Shown: positions 21,527 through 32,578 of the stretch, in pieces
How positions within the stretch are numbered: the first letter of the stretch is position 1
How the letters are laid out: the number at the start of each line of letters is the position of its first letter
Origin: Sanguinoderma infundibulare
Taxonomy: Eukaryota > Basidiomycota > Agaricomycetes > Polyporales > Polyporaceae
Direction: 5' to 3'
DNA: 64,000 nucleotides
Assembly: GCA_032821775.1 (NCBI GenBank)
Contig: JAVLRN010000016.1
Coordinates: forward strand, 124,001 to 188,000
Program-made: the position numbers and the translations under genes
Notes under the pieces: model-generated
What the model was told of the DNA's origin: nothing
Database searches by the model: none
Seen by the model: the letters and a program-made list of their open reading frames with translations, nothing else

Positions 21527-22980
21527 ATGTCTTTTAACAAGCTCATCTTAGTACGTCGGTTGATATTGTTTCGAAAACTCTCGCTAATCGTTTATGTAGG
21601 TCACTGGTGCGTCTGGGTACATCGCGTCTCACGTCGTGCAACAGCTGCTCCAGGCGGGATACCGTGTCCGAGGGTATGCTGACCAATTCGCTCTCCTTCA
21701 CCTTTCAGCTGCTGATAGTCCTGGCAGAACTGCTCGGGCCGGAAAGGTCGAGCTGCTTCGCGATTTTTGGAAGGATGCAGAGGGTTTTGAGACTATCCGA
21801 ATTGACGACATTGCAACCAGCGACTTCACCGACGCCCTCAAAGGTGAGCATGCCATGCTAGTTTTCACAGCTCCCCTTGCATTGATCAACTCGAATGGAC
21901 AGATGTAAGTGCCGTGATCCATGTCGCTTGTCCGCTCGCTGGCAAAGAAGACCCGGCAATTATCATCAAGGTCAGCTTCACTCCTGCTGTTACACAACAC
22001 GACCACGAGTGCGTTCACAGGGTGCTGTCGAAGGCACGATGAATGTTTTGCGCCAAGCGACTGCTAAAGGTGTAACAAAGTTTGTCGTGACGAGCAGCTG
22101 GGGGACACTCGTCAAGCGTGCGTCACGAATTACAATTTTTCAAACCGCTGCTGATTTGGCTTTTGAAAAAACAGTCGGGGGGATGGATGCCTACACCGGC
22201 ATGACCATCTCGGAATACAGTGCGTGGACCCTCGTTTTAGATGCGCCCGGCACTCATGAGCTGTGTGTTTCGTAGACTGGGGCAAGGCTTCTATCTCGGA
22301 TCTCCTCGCTCCTGGGTGTGACGCACTGTCTGTTTACCGCGGAGCAAAGATCCTCGCGGAACAGGCCGTCTGGGAGTTCAACAAGGAACATCTCGAGCTC
22401 GACATCGCGACCAGTCAGTCCCTCGCTTCCCGCCCCTGCCGCTGCATTGATCTCATCTCCTACAGTACTCCCTCCCCGGGTCTACGGCCCACCCATCCTC
22501 CCACTCGGCGCATCCTCTATCAGTACCGTCAGCGTCGTGTACCAACTCATAACCGGTGAACCCGGCGGCCCGATCCCTGTCCAGCCTGTCCCGTTCCATG
22601 TCGACGTCCGCGACGTCGCCCGCGCACACATCCGCGCGCTCGAGCTTCCGCCGCGCCCCGCCGGCACGGATCCGCAGGAGAGACGGTTCCTTGTCGCGCA
22701 TCCCGACGCTCTTACCTGGGATCCTTTTGTCAAGTATATACACGAGTCGCGCCCGGCGCTACGGGACCGGCTGCCATCGCTCGAGAAGGTCCCCGTCCTC
22801 CCAGGGCCGGTCTCCAAGTGCGACACTACGCGCGCGCGAGAGGTGCTGGGGATGACGGAGTATGTGGACTGGCGGAAGACGGTGGATGACACGATCGACG
22901 CGCTGCTCGAGGCGGAGCGGGCGGGTTTAATTGCGCCAGTCGATGCAGGCAGCGTGGCGTGGGCGGTGCGACGGGCGTAG
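21527..22980 (+). CDS. Gre2-like NAD(P)H-dependent aldehyde/ketone reductase (SDR copy 3)
   Basis: Close paralogue of the gene at 18887. Exons 21527-21550, 21600-21673, 21728-21843, 21903-21970, 22021-22117, 22175-22219, 22276-22413 and 22466-22980 match its exon lengths. The start MSFNKLIL precedes VTGASGYIASHVVQQLL. The catalytic motif is VYRGAK (YxxxK kept) and the serine region is FVVTSSWGT. The C-terminus ends TEYVDWRKTVDDTIDALLE plus a short tail. The exon 6 piece (GGMDAYTGMTISEY) and its small introns are preserved. Two introns (after exons 4 and 7) use a GTCAGY donor. Two small differences from copy 2 are worth noting: the PPRVYGP motif replaces PTWVFGP, and WDPFVKYIHE replaces WETVVKYLNE. 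Both could shift substrate preference. No stops or frame breaks. It is a tandem duplicate of copy 2, separated by the hydroxylase relic. Confidence 0.9.
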
Positions 22981-24693
22981 TCGGCGTCCGAGGTACATAC
23001 ATACCGTCTGCGTCAGTGTACCCAGTTAGTCCTGTCCCTTCCTGCTCTTAGGTTCTTCTGTTCATTGGGAAAGCGCGACAATGAAAAATTAAACTTCCCG
23101 TCAGCCCGGAGACCCGGGTCTAACTCTTGAGGAAGCTTCGGTGCCCACTCCGCCGACGGGCAGTCGCTATTTCCAACGTGATCCTCTCGAGGAGTGGCCT
23201 CTGAACGTAGGGCGGAGTGCCCGGCTTCGAGCTCTCTCCGGTTAGAAGGGTATCGCGACGCGAGCAAGATTAGAAGGGCGCGGGGGTGATTAGGTGTTTT
23301 GTTTGTATCTTTCTAGATCAACTTGAGGTCGGAGCAACTCTTGAATATGTCCTCTCATGGAAGCGTAAGTAGATGATAACGTGGTTGGCTGTGAGCAGGA
23401 AGCGCCATCCCCGGGTTCCTTCCGAGCAGTGACTCCGATTTGCTCCTACTCACCAGCTCATCGAACAAATCCCTCCGAGTCCTCTCGTACTGTAACACTT
23501 CTGAGCTAGCTTCGACTCTGTGCAGAGTATGTCAGCTCGATTTCGGCCTGCAGAACACCAGAACGTCACCGCAGTATTAGTCTGACATTCGGAATCCAAC
23601 GATGGTGCTGTCTACGGCAGATGTCGGATGAGCAAAGGAGAGGAAAATGGGCAGAGCGCGCGGCGCTCTGCAGGACAACAGCATGCGGCTGTGCTAGGCA
23701 CACGTCGCCCCCAAATTGGTAAGGTACCTGAATAACCTGAAGGCACCGACAGAAAGCAAACCCCCGAAACTTCCCCCTCGTTTGTCTTCCATCCATGTCG
23801 CAGGGTATGATGCACTAATAAATGCGCTCAAATATATCTGAATTACAATAGAATCCGAATGACATGTTGCTCAACGTCTAGATCTCCCCGGCAAGGCTGG
23901 CCCCCAGCGGCGTGCGATCATGATCATGATCAACCAGTGCCACCCTCTCTTCTCTTTCGGACCACATCTATGAATTTTAACAGGTCCACGATAGAACACT
24001 GATAGAGATGACCACCCGATGACAGTAAAGATGGAATGAATCAGTCTAGTAATGGTCTCCCCCCAAACAGCAAGTCGTCCGTGTTAGTGTCCGTCGAGAG
24101 CAAGAAGGCCAAGCAGAACGCATTGTACGGTCGACCGAGCTGTCGCTCACGACGGCATGGTAGGGCAGAGCGGCGGCGGCGGCGACATGACTCTCTCGAG
24201 GGTGACAAGAACCCGTTCAAATGCCTGTTGTGCCTCAGTTCAGACAATCCACCTCCTTTGATGACGAGATCGTGGACAAGTCCGGCATCTAGCAACTATG
24301 AAGCAATCGCGGCCGGTTCCATATTTCCAACATCTGGGCAGGTGCACTGCTTCAGAAACAACCGATGCAAGCACTGGAACCGGGTTATCATTAATTTTGC
24401 GTTAAAACGGACGTGACAGTATCGAAACGTATGCAAAGCATTAACCATAGGCAGGTCCAGCAGCGCCGCGCAGTCAGCTAGATAGTACTTGTACTCTATC
24501 GAAAATCACCCACTTGACGAGAAGTTGCTGAAACTGTCTAATAACACCCCCCCTTACTTCAGCGACACAGGGCTACTCGCCCAACGCCGGGGCTCGGAGA
24601 TCTGACCGAAGGTGGTTGGTTCTGAGAAAGTCAAGTTAACGTAAGATGATACTACTTCGAGTTAGCCGCGGCAGCATTCCCTCCAGCGACGAC
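22981..24693. other. 1.7-kb gene-poor stretch
   Basis: No recognisable gene. A short plus frame (24036-24416) is Arg-rich at its centre and looks non-coding. A run ACACCCCCCC occurs near 24543. The stretch runs up to the 3' end of the proline-rich gene. Confidence 0.45.
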
Positions 24694-25868
24694 CTAGTAG
24701 AGAGGAGGAGGAGCCGGCCCGGGCGGCGGGAACGGGGCATGAGGCGGCGGCGGCGGCGGAGCAGCCTCGCGGATCGCGTGCGGACCAGGAGCGGGGGCAG
24801 GCGCAGGGACCGGGGCAGGCTTAGGGACAGCCGGCGGAGGAGGTGCGGGCTTGGGCTGTTGTGGAGGAGGAGCGGGCTTGGGCTGTTGCGGGGGAGGTGC
24901 GGGCTTGGGCTGTTGCGGGGGAGGCGCAGCCTCACGAGGACCATGAGGAGGTGGCGGCGGGGAAGGTCCATGCGGGGGAGGAGGTCCCTGCGGACCCGGC
25001 GGGGGAGGAGCAGCTTCACGTGGACCGTGGGGACCCGGAGCCGGACCAGGACCAGGAGCCGGACCCGGAGGAGGCGCGGGCTTGGGCGCAGGTGCTGGAA
25101 CGACCGGCGGAGGAGGAGCGGGCTTGGGCCCTTGCGGAGGAGGCGCGGGCTTGGTCTGCGGCGGGGGAGGAGCAGCCTCACGTGGACCGTGGGGACCGGG
25201 TGCCGGGGCGGGCGCGGGCGCGGGTGCTGGAGCAGGCCCAGGGATAACTGGGGGAGGAGGGGCGGGCTTGGGCCCTTGCGGAGGAGGCGCGGGCTTGGGC
25301 CCTTGCGGAGGAGGCGCGGGCTTGGGCCCTTGCGGGGGAGGTGCGGGCTTGGGCTGCGGCGGGGGAGGAGCCGCCTCACGAAGACCATGAGGAGGTGGCG
25401 GCGGGGAAGGTCCATGCGGGGGAGGCGGCCCCTGCGGACCCGGGGGGCCCGGCGGGGGAGGGGCAGCTTCACGCGGTCCGTGGGGACCCGGAGCAGGACC
25501 CGGAGCAGGCGCGGGCTTGGGCGCAGGTGCTGGGACAACCGGCGGAGGAGGCGCGGGCTTGGGCCCTTGCGGAGGAGGCGCGGGCTTGGGCTGCGGCGGG
25601 GGAGGAGCTGCCTCACGAGGACCATGAGGAGGCGGCAGAAGAGGTGGCGGGGGGCCAGCAGGGCCCGGCGGGGGCGGCGGAGCGCGACCAACAACAGCGA
25701 CATCCCGGGCACACGCAAAGCTGCAAAAAACGAACATCCATGCATCAGCGTTGGCGTTTGCGATGAGCGAACACAACCCGGCACTCACGAGTTGCTCGTG
25801 CAGACCGGAGCACCGTACCCGCCGACGGCGAGCGCGATGAGGGCGTACAAGATGGCAGCGGAACGCAT
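24694..25868 (-). CDS. Secreted proline-rich repeat protein
   Basis: Two exons: 25789-25868 and 24694-25720, joined across a GTGAGT...TTGCAG intron, giving about 368 residues. The first exon is a signal peptide (MRSAAILYALIALAVGGYGA), cleaved probably after GYG-A, followed by a segment with two cysteines (APVCTSNSFACARD). The rest is a low-complexity array of KPAPPPQGP-type and HGPREAAPPPP-type units, with Pro, Ala and Gly making up most residues. It is probably extracellular or wall-associated, with polyproline-II structure. No enzyme domain is present. The repeat units differ in copy number within the gene and could expand by slippage. The opposite strand is open over the same span, but that is a by-product of GC-rich repeats. 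Confidence is high for a secreted Pro-rich product and low for any role. Confidence 0.78.
24840..25640. repeat. GC-rich tandem repeat array inside the proline-rich gene
   Basis: Repeated units of about 27-33 bp encode (PPP)(Q/P)GPKPA and larger modules ending in HGPREAA. The module boundaries HGPREAA recur about five times, suggesting nested duplication. Confidence 0.75.
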
Positions 25869-27733
25869 CTTGGCTGTGTCCTGAGATCGAAGGTCGGGTT
25901 TTGAGGACGGTGGTGTCAGAAGCAGGTGAAGTGCAGCGACGAGCCGTTGAGGTTTGAACCAGCAAGTCGCTCAGCTTTTTATACGCGAACATCGTCCGAG
26001 TCCAAGTATGCGAGTTCTTGCCATACGTCGTGACGGTACTCGACCATCATGGTACCGGTGTGTCACAGACGATGTGCGGCCCCGACGATTGCATCCCGCA
26101 GCACGACCTTCTGGTGTTCGACGATGTGCGGCCCGCAGTAAACGCGTTTCAGAAGCGAGCCTTTCATCACCTCGTTTCGTTGCCGATGTGGGTGCAACTA
26201 AATGTAGAAGCAAGATCATTTTAGAATGTTTGGTCGTCAAGCAGCCAAACACCCGACTGAACGTACGAATTCAAACCATGGCTGCCAAGTACACATTATA
26301 AGGATGTGAATAGTTGGCCTGTTGTACTACGAGTTCATACACATACTGTTGAACGGTTGCGCTAGAGTACAAACACGAAGCAGTAACATAATTTGCTTGA
26401 GGCATCGTCCTTGAAGTTAGGTTTCCGAAGAAGCGCACTGCGTGAAACGAGCTAATCAGCAACCGGAAAGATGTCCCGGAGGCCTCGAATAATCTGTGAT
26501 TTGGGAAAAGAGTTGTGCAGCGTCAGTAGATGGATCCCCACTAGTCACGGTTATGAATTACGGTCATCGCGCGAGTAGTCTTCAACGTGTCTGCCGCGTG
26601 CATCAGCAGTCAAGCACTCACATATCACATATAGCGATATTCACCTTTCAGCTGCGCGCGGTCCAGAAAATCTTTGCACAGTGACGTCGTCGTCCAACAA
26701 TGGGTTGTCCCGCTCCGCAGCCTCGTTCACTTCATGTCCGGGCGAGCCGTTTCTTCGGGGATGTAAGAAGCTATTTCAGTCCCCCACCGTGACGGGGTCG
26801 TGCCCAGCAACTTCGCGCGCGACGTCGCTGATACATATTGGCTGTACGAAGATATGTTCGCAGTATATCATGACATGGCCGGAAGGTATCCGACGTCCGC
26901 GGGTCGAACTATCCCTGCGGACGAAGAGCATCTCGGCCGGTGGTGTTTGTGTTTTCGTACCATGTTTTCACACCACGCACGTTTACGCGGGGATCGAGTC
27001 CGGACGCGAAGAACAAGTGGGAGGAGTGATGGCGGAAGGGAAGGTGGGTAGGAAGGTACGAAGGACGGCGAGAAGGCGAGCAGGGATGAGCTCAAGCAGT
27101 TGACGTGGAACGCAGAACATAGACTCGGAGACGAGAAAAGACGCGACGTTCGTGGCGGATTGTTTAGATAACAACCCGGTGCGAGAAAAGAGTTGATGCG
27201 AGCCGGAGCCGGAGTTTGTGGAGTCCGACCTGAACTCTCGCCGTTCTTGTCGATCGTGACAATAACCGCCCCGACAGGCGCATGACCCAACATTTAAGCC
27301 TGTACGCGAGGTTTGTTTACGATGCATTCTTACGATGAGAAAAAAAAAACGCAGAACATGGCTCACTCACATTGACTTCGATGGGGTAGCTGAGAGTGTC
27401 TAGCAGGTTTCCCGCTCGGATGGCGCTACTCTAGGAGATAGTCGTAAAATAGGTATTGGGCGATCGCTCTTCCATACCACTACATCTGGCCTGAAGCGTC
27501 AGTCCACTATTTGCGGCTAGAGTGATCACAACTCATCATCTACCTGGCATCGCCATTCTCTCCATAGGCAGTACATCGCTTTGGCTTCGTAACTTTCATG
27601 TAGACTAGAGAAGGCACAATGTAGCGCAGAGAACAGCCGGCGTAGATGGACTTCGCGAAGTCGATGGCGGCCTGTGGTCGATGTTGGTGACAGAGAAAAG
27701 CAGAGAAACGGCTCGGGTCAAAGTCGCACAGCC
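25869..27733. other. Gene-poor stretch, divergent promoter side
   Basis: Upstream region of the proline-rich gene. The plus frame 26681-27103 and the minus frames 26868-27366 overlap and look like shadows of each other. The minus frame 27540-27740 is also unassigned. No gene is supported. Confidence 0.4.
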
Positions 27734-28172
27734 TCAGCATCCGACATTGACGCTGACATTCGGACTGTCGGACCGTAGACGCCGCACATCACCGGCACCC
27801 AGCCGGCCAAGTACTTGCGCGCGCGGCGTCCGGGATTCAAGACAGAGAACGTTATGGCCCGCATTCACCAAATCCTGCAGAACAGCGAATCAGGTCATTG
27901 GACTTGGAACCACATGCCAGACGTGTGCGTACCTTCAGCTCCGAGTCCTTCTCTGAAAGTTGGGGACGAATAATGGCCCACTCGGGCATCACCTCGAACT
28001 TGACGTCCGGTTCGCCCAAGTGGAATCCTCCACGCTCACGTCTAGCCTCATCTGAGATCAGCCTGTTAGCTATATCCATGAAGCTCTGGATCCGCTCGCG
28101 GTCGACTTCGCTCGGCCCCTTGGTTCTCAAGGAGGGGCCGCTAGAACCGGCCGGAATGAAAACACCCCGCAT
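27734..28172 (-). pseudogene. Possible flavin amine-oxidase N-terminal relic
   Basis: The ATG at 28172 opens an 80-codon exon (27933-28172) containing DVKFEVMPEWAIIRPQL. It splices in phase across 27875-27932 to DLVNAGHNVLCLESRTP, which ends at a TGA at 27734-27736. The second piece resembles the LxxxGHxVxxLEAxxR strand-helix that follows the FAD glycine motif in flavin-containing amine and L-amino-acid oxidases. The linker EVMPEWA also resembles their N-terminal region. The glycine motif itself (GAGxxG) and the whole rest of the enzyme are missing. If the assignment is right this is a short relic; otherwise it is an unknown small gene of about 126 codons. Confidence 0.35.
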
Positions 28173-28329
28173 TTTCCGGGCGTCCCTGTGAGTTCGACTT
28201 CGTCAGGTTCTATTTATCTCAGCCCGCTCCTAGTCAGCGAGTTACTGATTCGCGTTGTAACCGCAGTTACAGATGGGCATGCAAGACGTTTCAAAGAGAG
28301 CCACGCTTCTGTTGAGACCAACTCGTAGG

Positions 28330-29378
28330 ACGTCGGGGATACATTCCCCCATGTGCGTGGCGGCTTTCCGCTCCCTGGAAAGAAGGACCCGGCCGTGCAA
28401 ATCAAGGTCAGCTCCGCCTCTGTTGTCCCATGCCCGCCACTCAGTGCGCAAGACAGAGTGTGATAGAAGGCACGCTAAATGTCCTGCACCAAGCGACTGC
28501 TAAGGCGTAACAAAGTTTGTCGTGACAAGCAGCGTCGATCGTGCGTGGCCAGGTGTGGGCATTGCATTTCGGAGGAACCTCTCCTGATCTGCGCTTTGAC
28601 ATGGCTAGCGCGAAGGATAGCTACACCGGCATCACGATCTCGGCAAAGGGCGCGTAAGCCTAGGCGGAGTCTGACGCGTCGCGCACTGACGAGCTATGTG
28701 TTTCGCAGACTGGGGCCGAACGTCCATCCCAGACTCTCTCCTCGATCCCGACCGTGACGCCGGCTACGTCTCGAGGAAAGAACCTTGCGGAAAAGGCGGC
28801 CTGGGAGTTCAACAAGGAACACCCCGAGCTCGACATCGCAACCAGTCAGTATCTCACTTCCTACTCTTGCCACAGCACGCATGGTCGATCCTATCACTCG
28901 CAGCATGCCCGACCTGGGTTTACGGCCCGCTAATCCTTCCACTCTACAAGGCTTCCACCGGCATCATCGACTACCAGCTCATCACCGGCGAGCCCGGCCG
29001 CCCGATCCCTTTCCAGCTCATTCCCTTCCATGTGGACGTCCGCAACGTCGCCCGCGCACACGTCTGCGCTCTTGAGGTCCCGCCTCTCCCGACCGGCGTG
29101 GACCGCCAGGAGAAGCGCTTTCTCGTCACATATCCCGCCGCTCCTTTCACGAGACGTACCCGGCGCTGCGGGACCGGCTGCCGTTGCTCGAGAAGGTCCC
29201 TGGGCTTCGGCTTCCAGGGCCTGTCTCTAAGCACGACACCACGCGGGCGAGGGAGGTTCTCGGGATCGCGGAGTACGTGGACTGGCGGAAGACCGTGGAC
29301 GAGACCATCGACGCACTCCTTGAGGCGGAGACTGTCCGTCTGGGCTTAAGGTACGCTACGTTGCAATACGTTTTCAGC
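28330..29378 (+). pseudogene. Decayed Gre2-like SDR (copy 4)
   Basis: Exons 4-8 of the reductase family can be followed but are broken. Exon 4 reads RGGFPLPGKKDPAVQIK. Exon 5 is VIEGTLNVLHQATAK, then a one-base loss before KFVVTSSVDRA. Exon 6 is AKDSYTGITIS. Exon 7 is DWGRTSIPDSLLDPD, with a frame shift just at the catalytic tyrosine region, so YxxxK is lost (the shifted frame gives AAWEFNKEHPELDIAT). Exon 8 is TWVYGPLILPLYKAS onward, with a small deletion after RFLVTYPA; it ends AEYVDWRKTVDETIDALLE. Exons 1-3, with the NAD(P)-binding motif, are missing. Multiple lesions suggest this is older than the deletion copy at 11589. Confidence 0.82.
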
Positions 29379-30413
29379 CATCGAGCATATCCTTCCTTCC
29401 AATCGGGATATAGCTTGAGCCCCTGTCTTGGAGTCATACGGGCGGCGTCGATCGACGACACGGCGCATTCCTGAGTATTCATTGGATTCATGACGCGAGA
29501 TACAATACAGTGGACGACAACAAAGAGTGGAAATCGTACATCAGGGTACGAGGCGAAATTGGCGGATGGATTTGCACTCGGAAACGAGTGGCAAGTCAAG
29601 CGAGTGATCCTCATCGAGGTTTGTTGCTACCCGACCCTGGGCAGTAGTGGATACCGCCTGAAGAAGGCATACACTGGTTGCAGACAGAGCAGCACTCTAC
29701 ATTTGCGATCTGGGATAGTGTGCATTGGCCGCTTAGCATTCCCCAGGACCCAGCTGTGGCTGCGACATACCGGAAAGGATACGTGTTCTTAGTGCGGCAC
29801 GCTGATTTATGCTGAAGCCATTGATGCACGGTGAGTCGCGGTGGTGTTGGTGATGAGTGAAGGTCACTTACGAGAGGTCTATGGGCAGGTGGGAGGCGGA
29901 ACCAGTCCCTCGACTTCTCCTTTATATCCTGCGCGTCCTGAAAACTTCCTTCGCATTTTTGCGCAACTGGGCGAACCGGCACGTCTGGTCGTGAGTGAAA
30001 ATATGCGCGAACTGACTCGTAAGTGCTAATATGTCCTCCATCAGCTCAAGCAGGTGGAGCGGCTCGAGAGCTCCAATGCGACCAGTTGGGCAGGAATGTT
30101 TTCGTCATGGCCCTAGTATACCAGAAGGCCTTGTGAACCACAATTTTGATCCGCTCCCGGGAATAGCATCAGCCAAAGAAAAGAGACTCCTTCTATACCC
30201 AGCTTTCCCCCTCTTCCCTGCAAACGGTGAGGCCGTTAACAGCCAAGTATCACACGCTACGACGTGCCGCCCTGGCCTCGAGACCCTGATAAAAAGCTCT
30301 TTCCCTGGCGAAGGCGCCGCCCATCATCGTCGGGCGCTGATCCCAACCTGATTCCCTTTATTTGCGACCCTATCCTACACAGCTCTCCAAGCTCACCCTC
30401 TCTTCCTTCCGGC
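29379..30413. other. Intergenic, nothing recognised
   Basis: The minus frame 29611-29982 is Cys- and Pro-containing but not recognisable. The promoter of the APH-type gene lies at the right end. Confidence 0.4.
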
Positions 30414-31777
30414 ATGGCGCTGTCCACATTTTGCGTTAGAAGCGGGCAGATAGCGCAGCTGGAGCTATTTCCGGACTCCTTCCAACATTGGGAAACCGGC
30501 CAGACTCTTGACCGCGTGCAACAGACGCTGCTCCAGAGAGTCGAGAAGGTCCTGGCCAGAAAAGCGGTTCGGACAGAGCTTCACTCTGTAGACAGAAGAA
30601 ATACGGTGAGTCACAGCCAACCCATCCCCAGCGCATCGATGGCTTACCGTACCTAGGTGCTGGAGATCGAATATGACGGCGGTCATCAGGACATTCTGCG
30701 GATGCCTGAAGTGACCTTCGACGACAAGGGAGAAATCACTCAGGATCTTACCCTGTTTACTGGGGAGATTGAATTACTCCGGTGGCTGAAAGCTAATAGC
30801 GTTTCGCTACCTGTGCCATGCGTCCGGTCTGGAGTTCGTCATTCTCACAGCGAGCCGTACACGTTTGCTATCATAGAGAAGATGCCGGGGGACTGCATGA
30901 TGAACGTCTTCGGAAGCCTCCCGTTCGACATCAAGGTGAGGCGTGCTGCCACAACGCCCTTCCGACTTATTACGAAGCTGGCAAACGTCTTCAGGAGGCG
31001 ACCGCGCGCAACACTGCTGCCGTGATGCTGGAGCTCAGCGGCGTGGTTGTACCTCAAGGCATTAGAACCACCCGCATTCACGAAGGCATCATCGATCTCG
31101 TGCCACTTGTGTCTATCATCCCAGGGTTCAGTTCCTCCCGCGTATTCGACACCCTCGAGGAGTGCTTATACTCCCTAGTCCGGGCGAAGCGAGACTCGGA
31201 CCGTATCGGCTCCGACGACGCCTCGAGGGTATACGCGAACGCCGTTCTAGACCGTCTCGCCGAGAAACTGCCCTCCATACTCCAGCGGCTGTCGTCGCCC
31301 ACCTATCGGCGCTGCATCTTGAGCCACGACGACCTCAATGAGACCAACGTGCTCGCGAGCAACGACGGAACCGTCACCGGCTTCGTCGATTGGGAGTACC
31401 ATTCCGTGCGACCTGTCGTCCTGGCCGCGCAATATCCGCGTTGGCTGCGGTACGACGGTGTGTATGACCCGCGCTTCGCTCCCGGGGAGAACTGGTGGAC
31501 CGCTAGTCCGCAGGACGCGACCAGGTTGAGGGTGATTTATGCAGAGGTCAGTCGTCGCTCTCTATACGCGTCTGGAAGACTGAACTCACCTCTTTCCGGG
31601 TCCTAGATGATCAAGTCGCAGGATGAGGACTACTGGCGGGCACTCATCGACGGAGAGGTGCTTCGGCAGATCTACGAGTGGGTCACAGATACCCATGTCG
31701 ACCCTGGCTGCGCTGCGATGGAGCGATGGATGAATGAGACTTTCGGCCCACCGTCTCCTGAAGCGGTCGCAGGCTGA
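30414..31777 (+). CDS. APH-fold (aminoglycoside phosphotransferase-like) kinase
   Basis: Four exons, 30414-30605, 30657-30935, 30995-31546 and 31607-31777, give about 397 residues with no frame break. This is the protein-kinase-like APH family (PF01636), which phosphorylates small molecules; fungal members are numerous and mostly uncharacterised, and true antibiotic resistance is not implied. The catalytic Brenner loop is HDDLNETN (CILSHDDLNETNVLAS, exon 3, near 31316-31365), with catalytic Asp and metal-binding Asn. The Mg-binding aspartate follows in GFVDWEYHSV. The N-lobe has the strand FAIIEKMPGD. The last exon carries EWVTDTHVDPGC. The start is chosen as the first ATG of an exon whose splice phase fits the next. 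The intron at 30936-30994 was set at CTTCAG because earlier AGs give the wrong frame. No obvious partner among its neighbours. Confidence 0.85.
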
Positions 31778-32578
31778 GCAAGCAAGCGTGGGAAACTGAT
31801 GACGTGGGCGTTGAGTACGGTTTTGTAGTACTTGGTAAAGTACCGTCACGTCACTGCATCTACTCTTCCTCCTTCCCCGGCCACTCATACTACACGGGAG
31901 CTAGATTGGCCTCCTTTTCAAAGTTTCCCGTATTATCCTAGTTGCGTTGAATGCGCAGCGATGGTCTTGTGCCAATGTTCGGAGTATCAAACTCCCTATC
32001 CTCGTTGCTGGAAAGGCACGATGGATTTCGATAACTTTGCTTTCCTGTTCTCCATCCTTCGAGTTGGCACCTGACAAGCTGATGCTTCGCACGCTGGCAG
32101 GTCACCCTCTATCAGAGCCATTCTACCCGGGGGGCCGGAGTTGCCATGACGATTCCTGTCTCCGTACACAAGGAGAAGCAGCCGGTCGAGCGTAACTGTG
32201 TCCGAGTACAGATGTTCGCAAGTCAGGAGGTCCCAGTGAGCTCTCAGGGCTGAGGGGATCCCCTATTTTCAGAAGGCAAGCTCTTTCGTTCCTCATCTGG
32301 TTGGCCCTTCGACAACCTGACTACCTTTTAGACTTCTGGATTCAAGATGGTCCCTGAACGTCAATAGTTCTAGACCAGCGATGGAGCGCGAAGGCGGTGC
32401 AGTCCCACAAAAGGTGGCCAATCCACGTGTGGTGAGCCATCCACCTCGATCACCGCCACGAGGGCGACGAGGCTTGGCGTCATGCTCTCCTTAAAGGAAT
32501 GCGTTCATGGCGGAGGCCTCGGGATCCGCAGTTGCGTCGTCCTCCTTCCCCTCACTCTCGCCCCCGTACTCGATCACA
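31778..32578. other. Intergenic / promoter of SDR copy 5
   Basis: Holds another copy of the GATGACGTGGGCG word near 31800. No gene recognised. Confidence 0.45.

Noticed and set aside
24646..25884. Long plus-strand frame (about 412 codons, Arg/Gly-rich) over the proline-rich gene
   Set aside because: It is the antisense of a GC-rich repeat; all residues follow from the repeat, there is no signal or domain, and the minus strand has a signal peptide and a proper intron.
30414..31777. Antibiotic-resistance gene call for the APH-fold kinase
   Set aside because: The fold is shared by many fungal small-molecule kinases; the Brenner motif alone does not show aminoglycoside activity.
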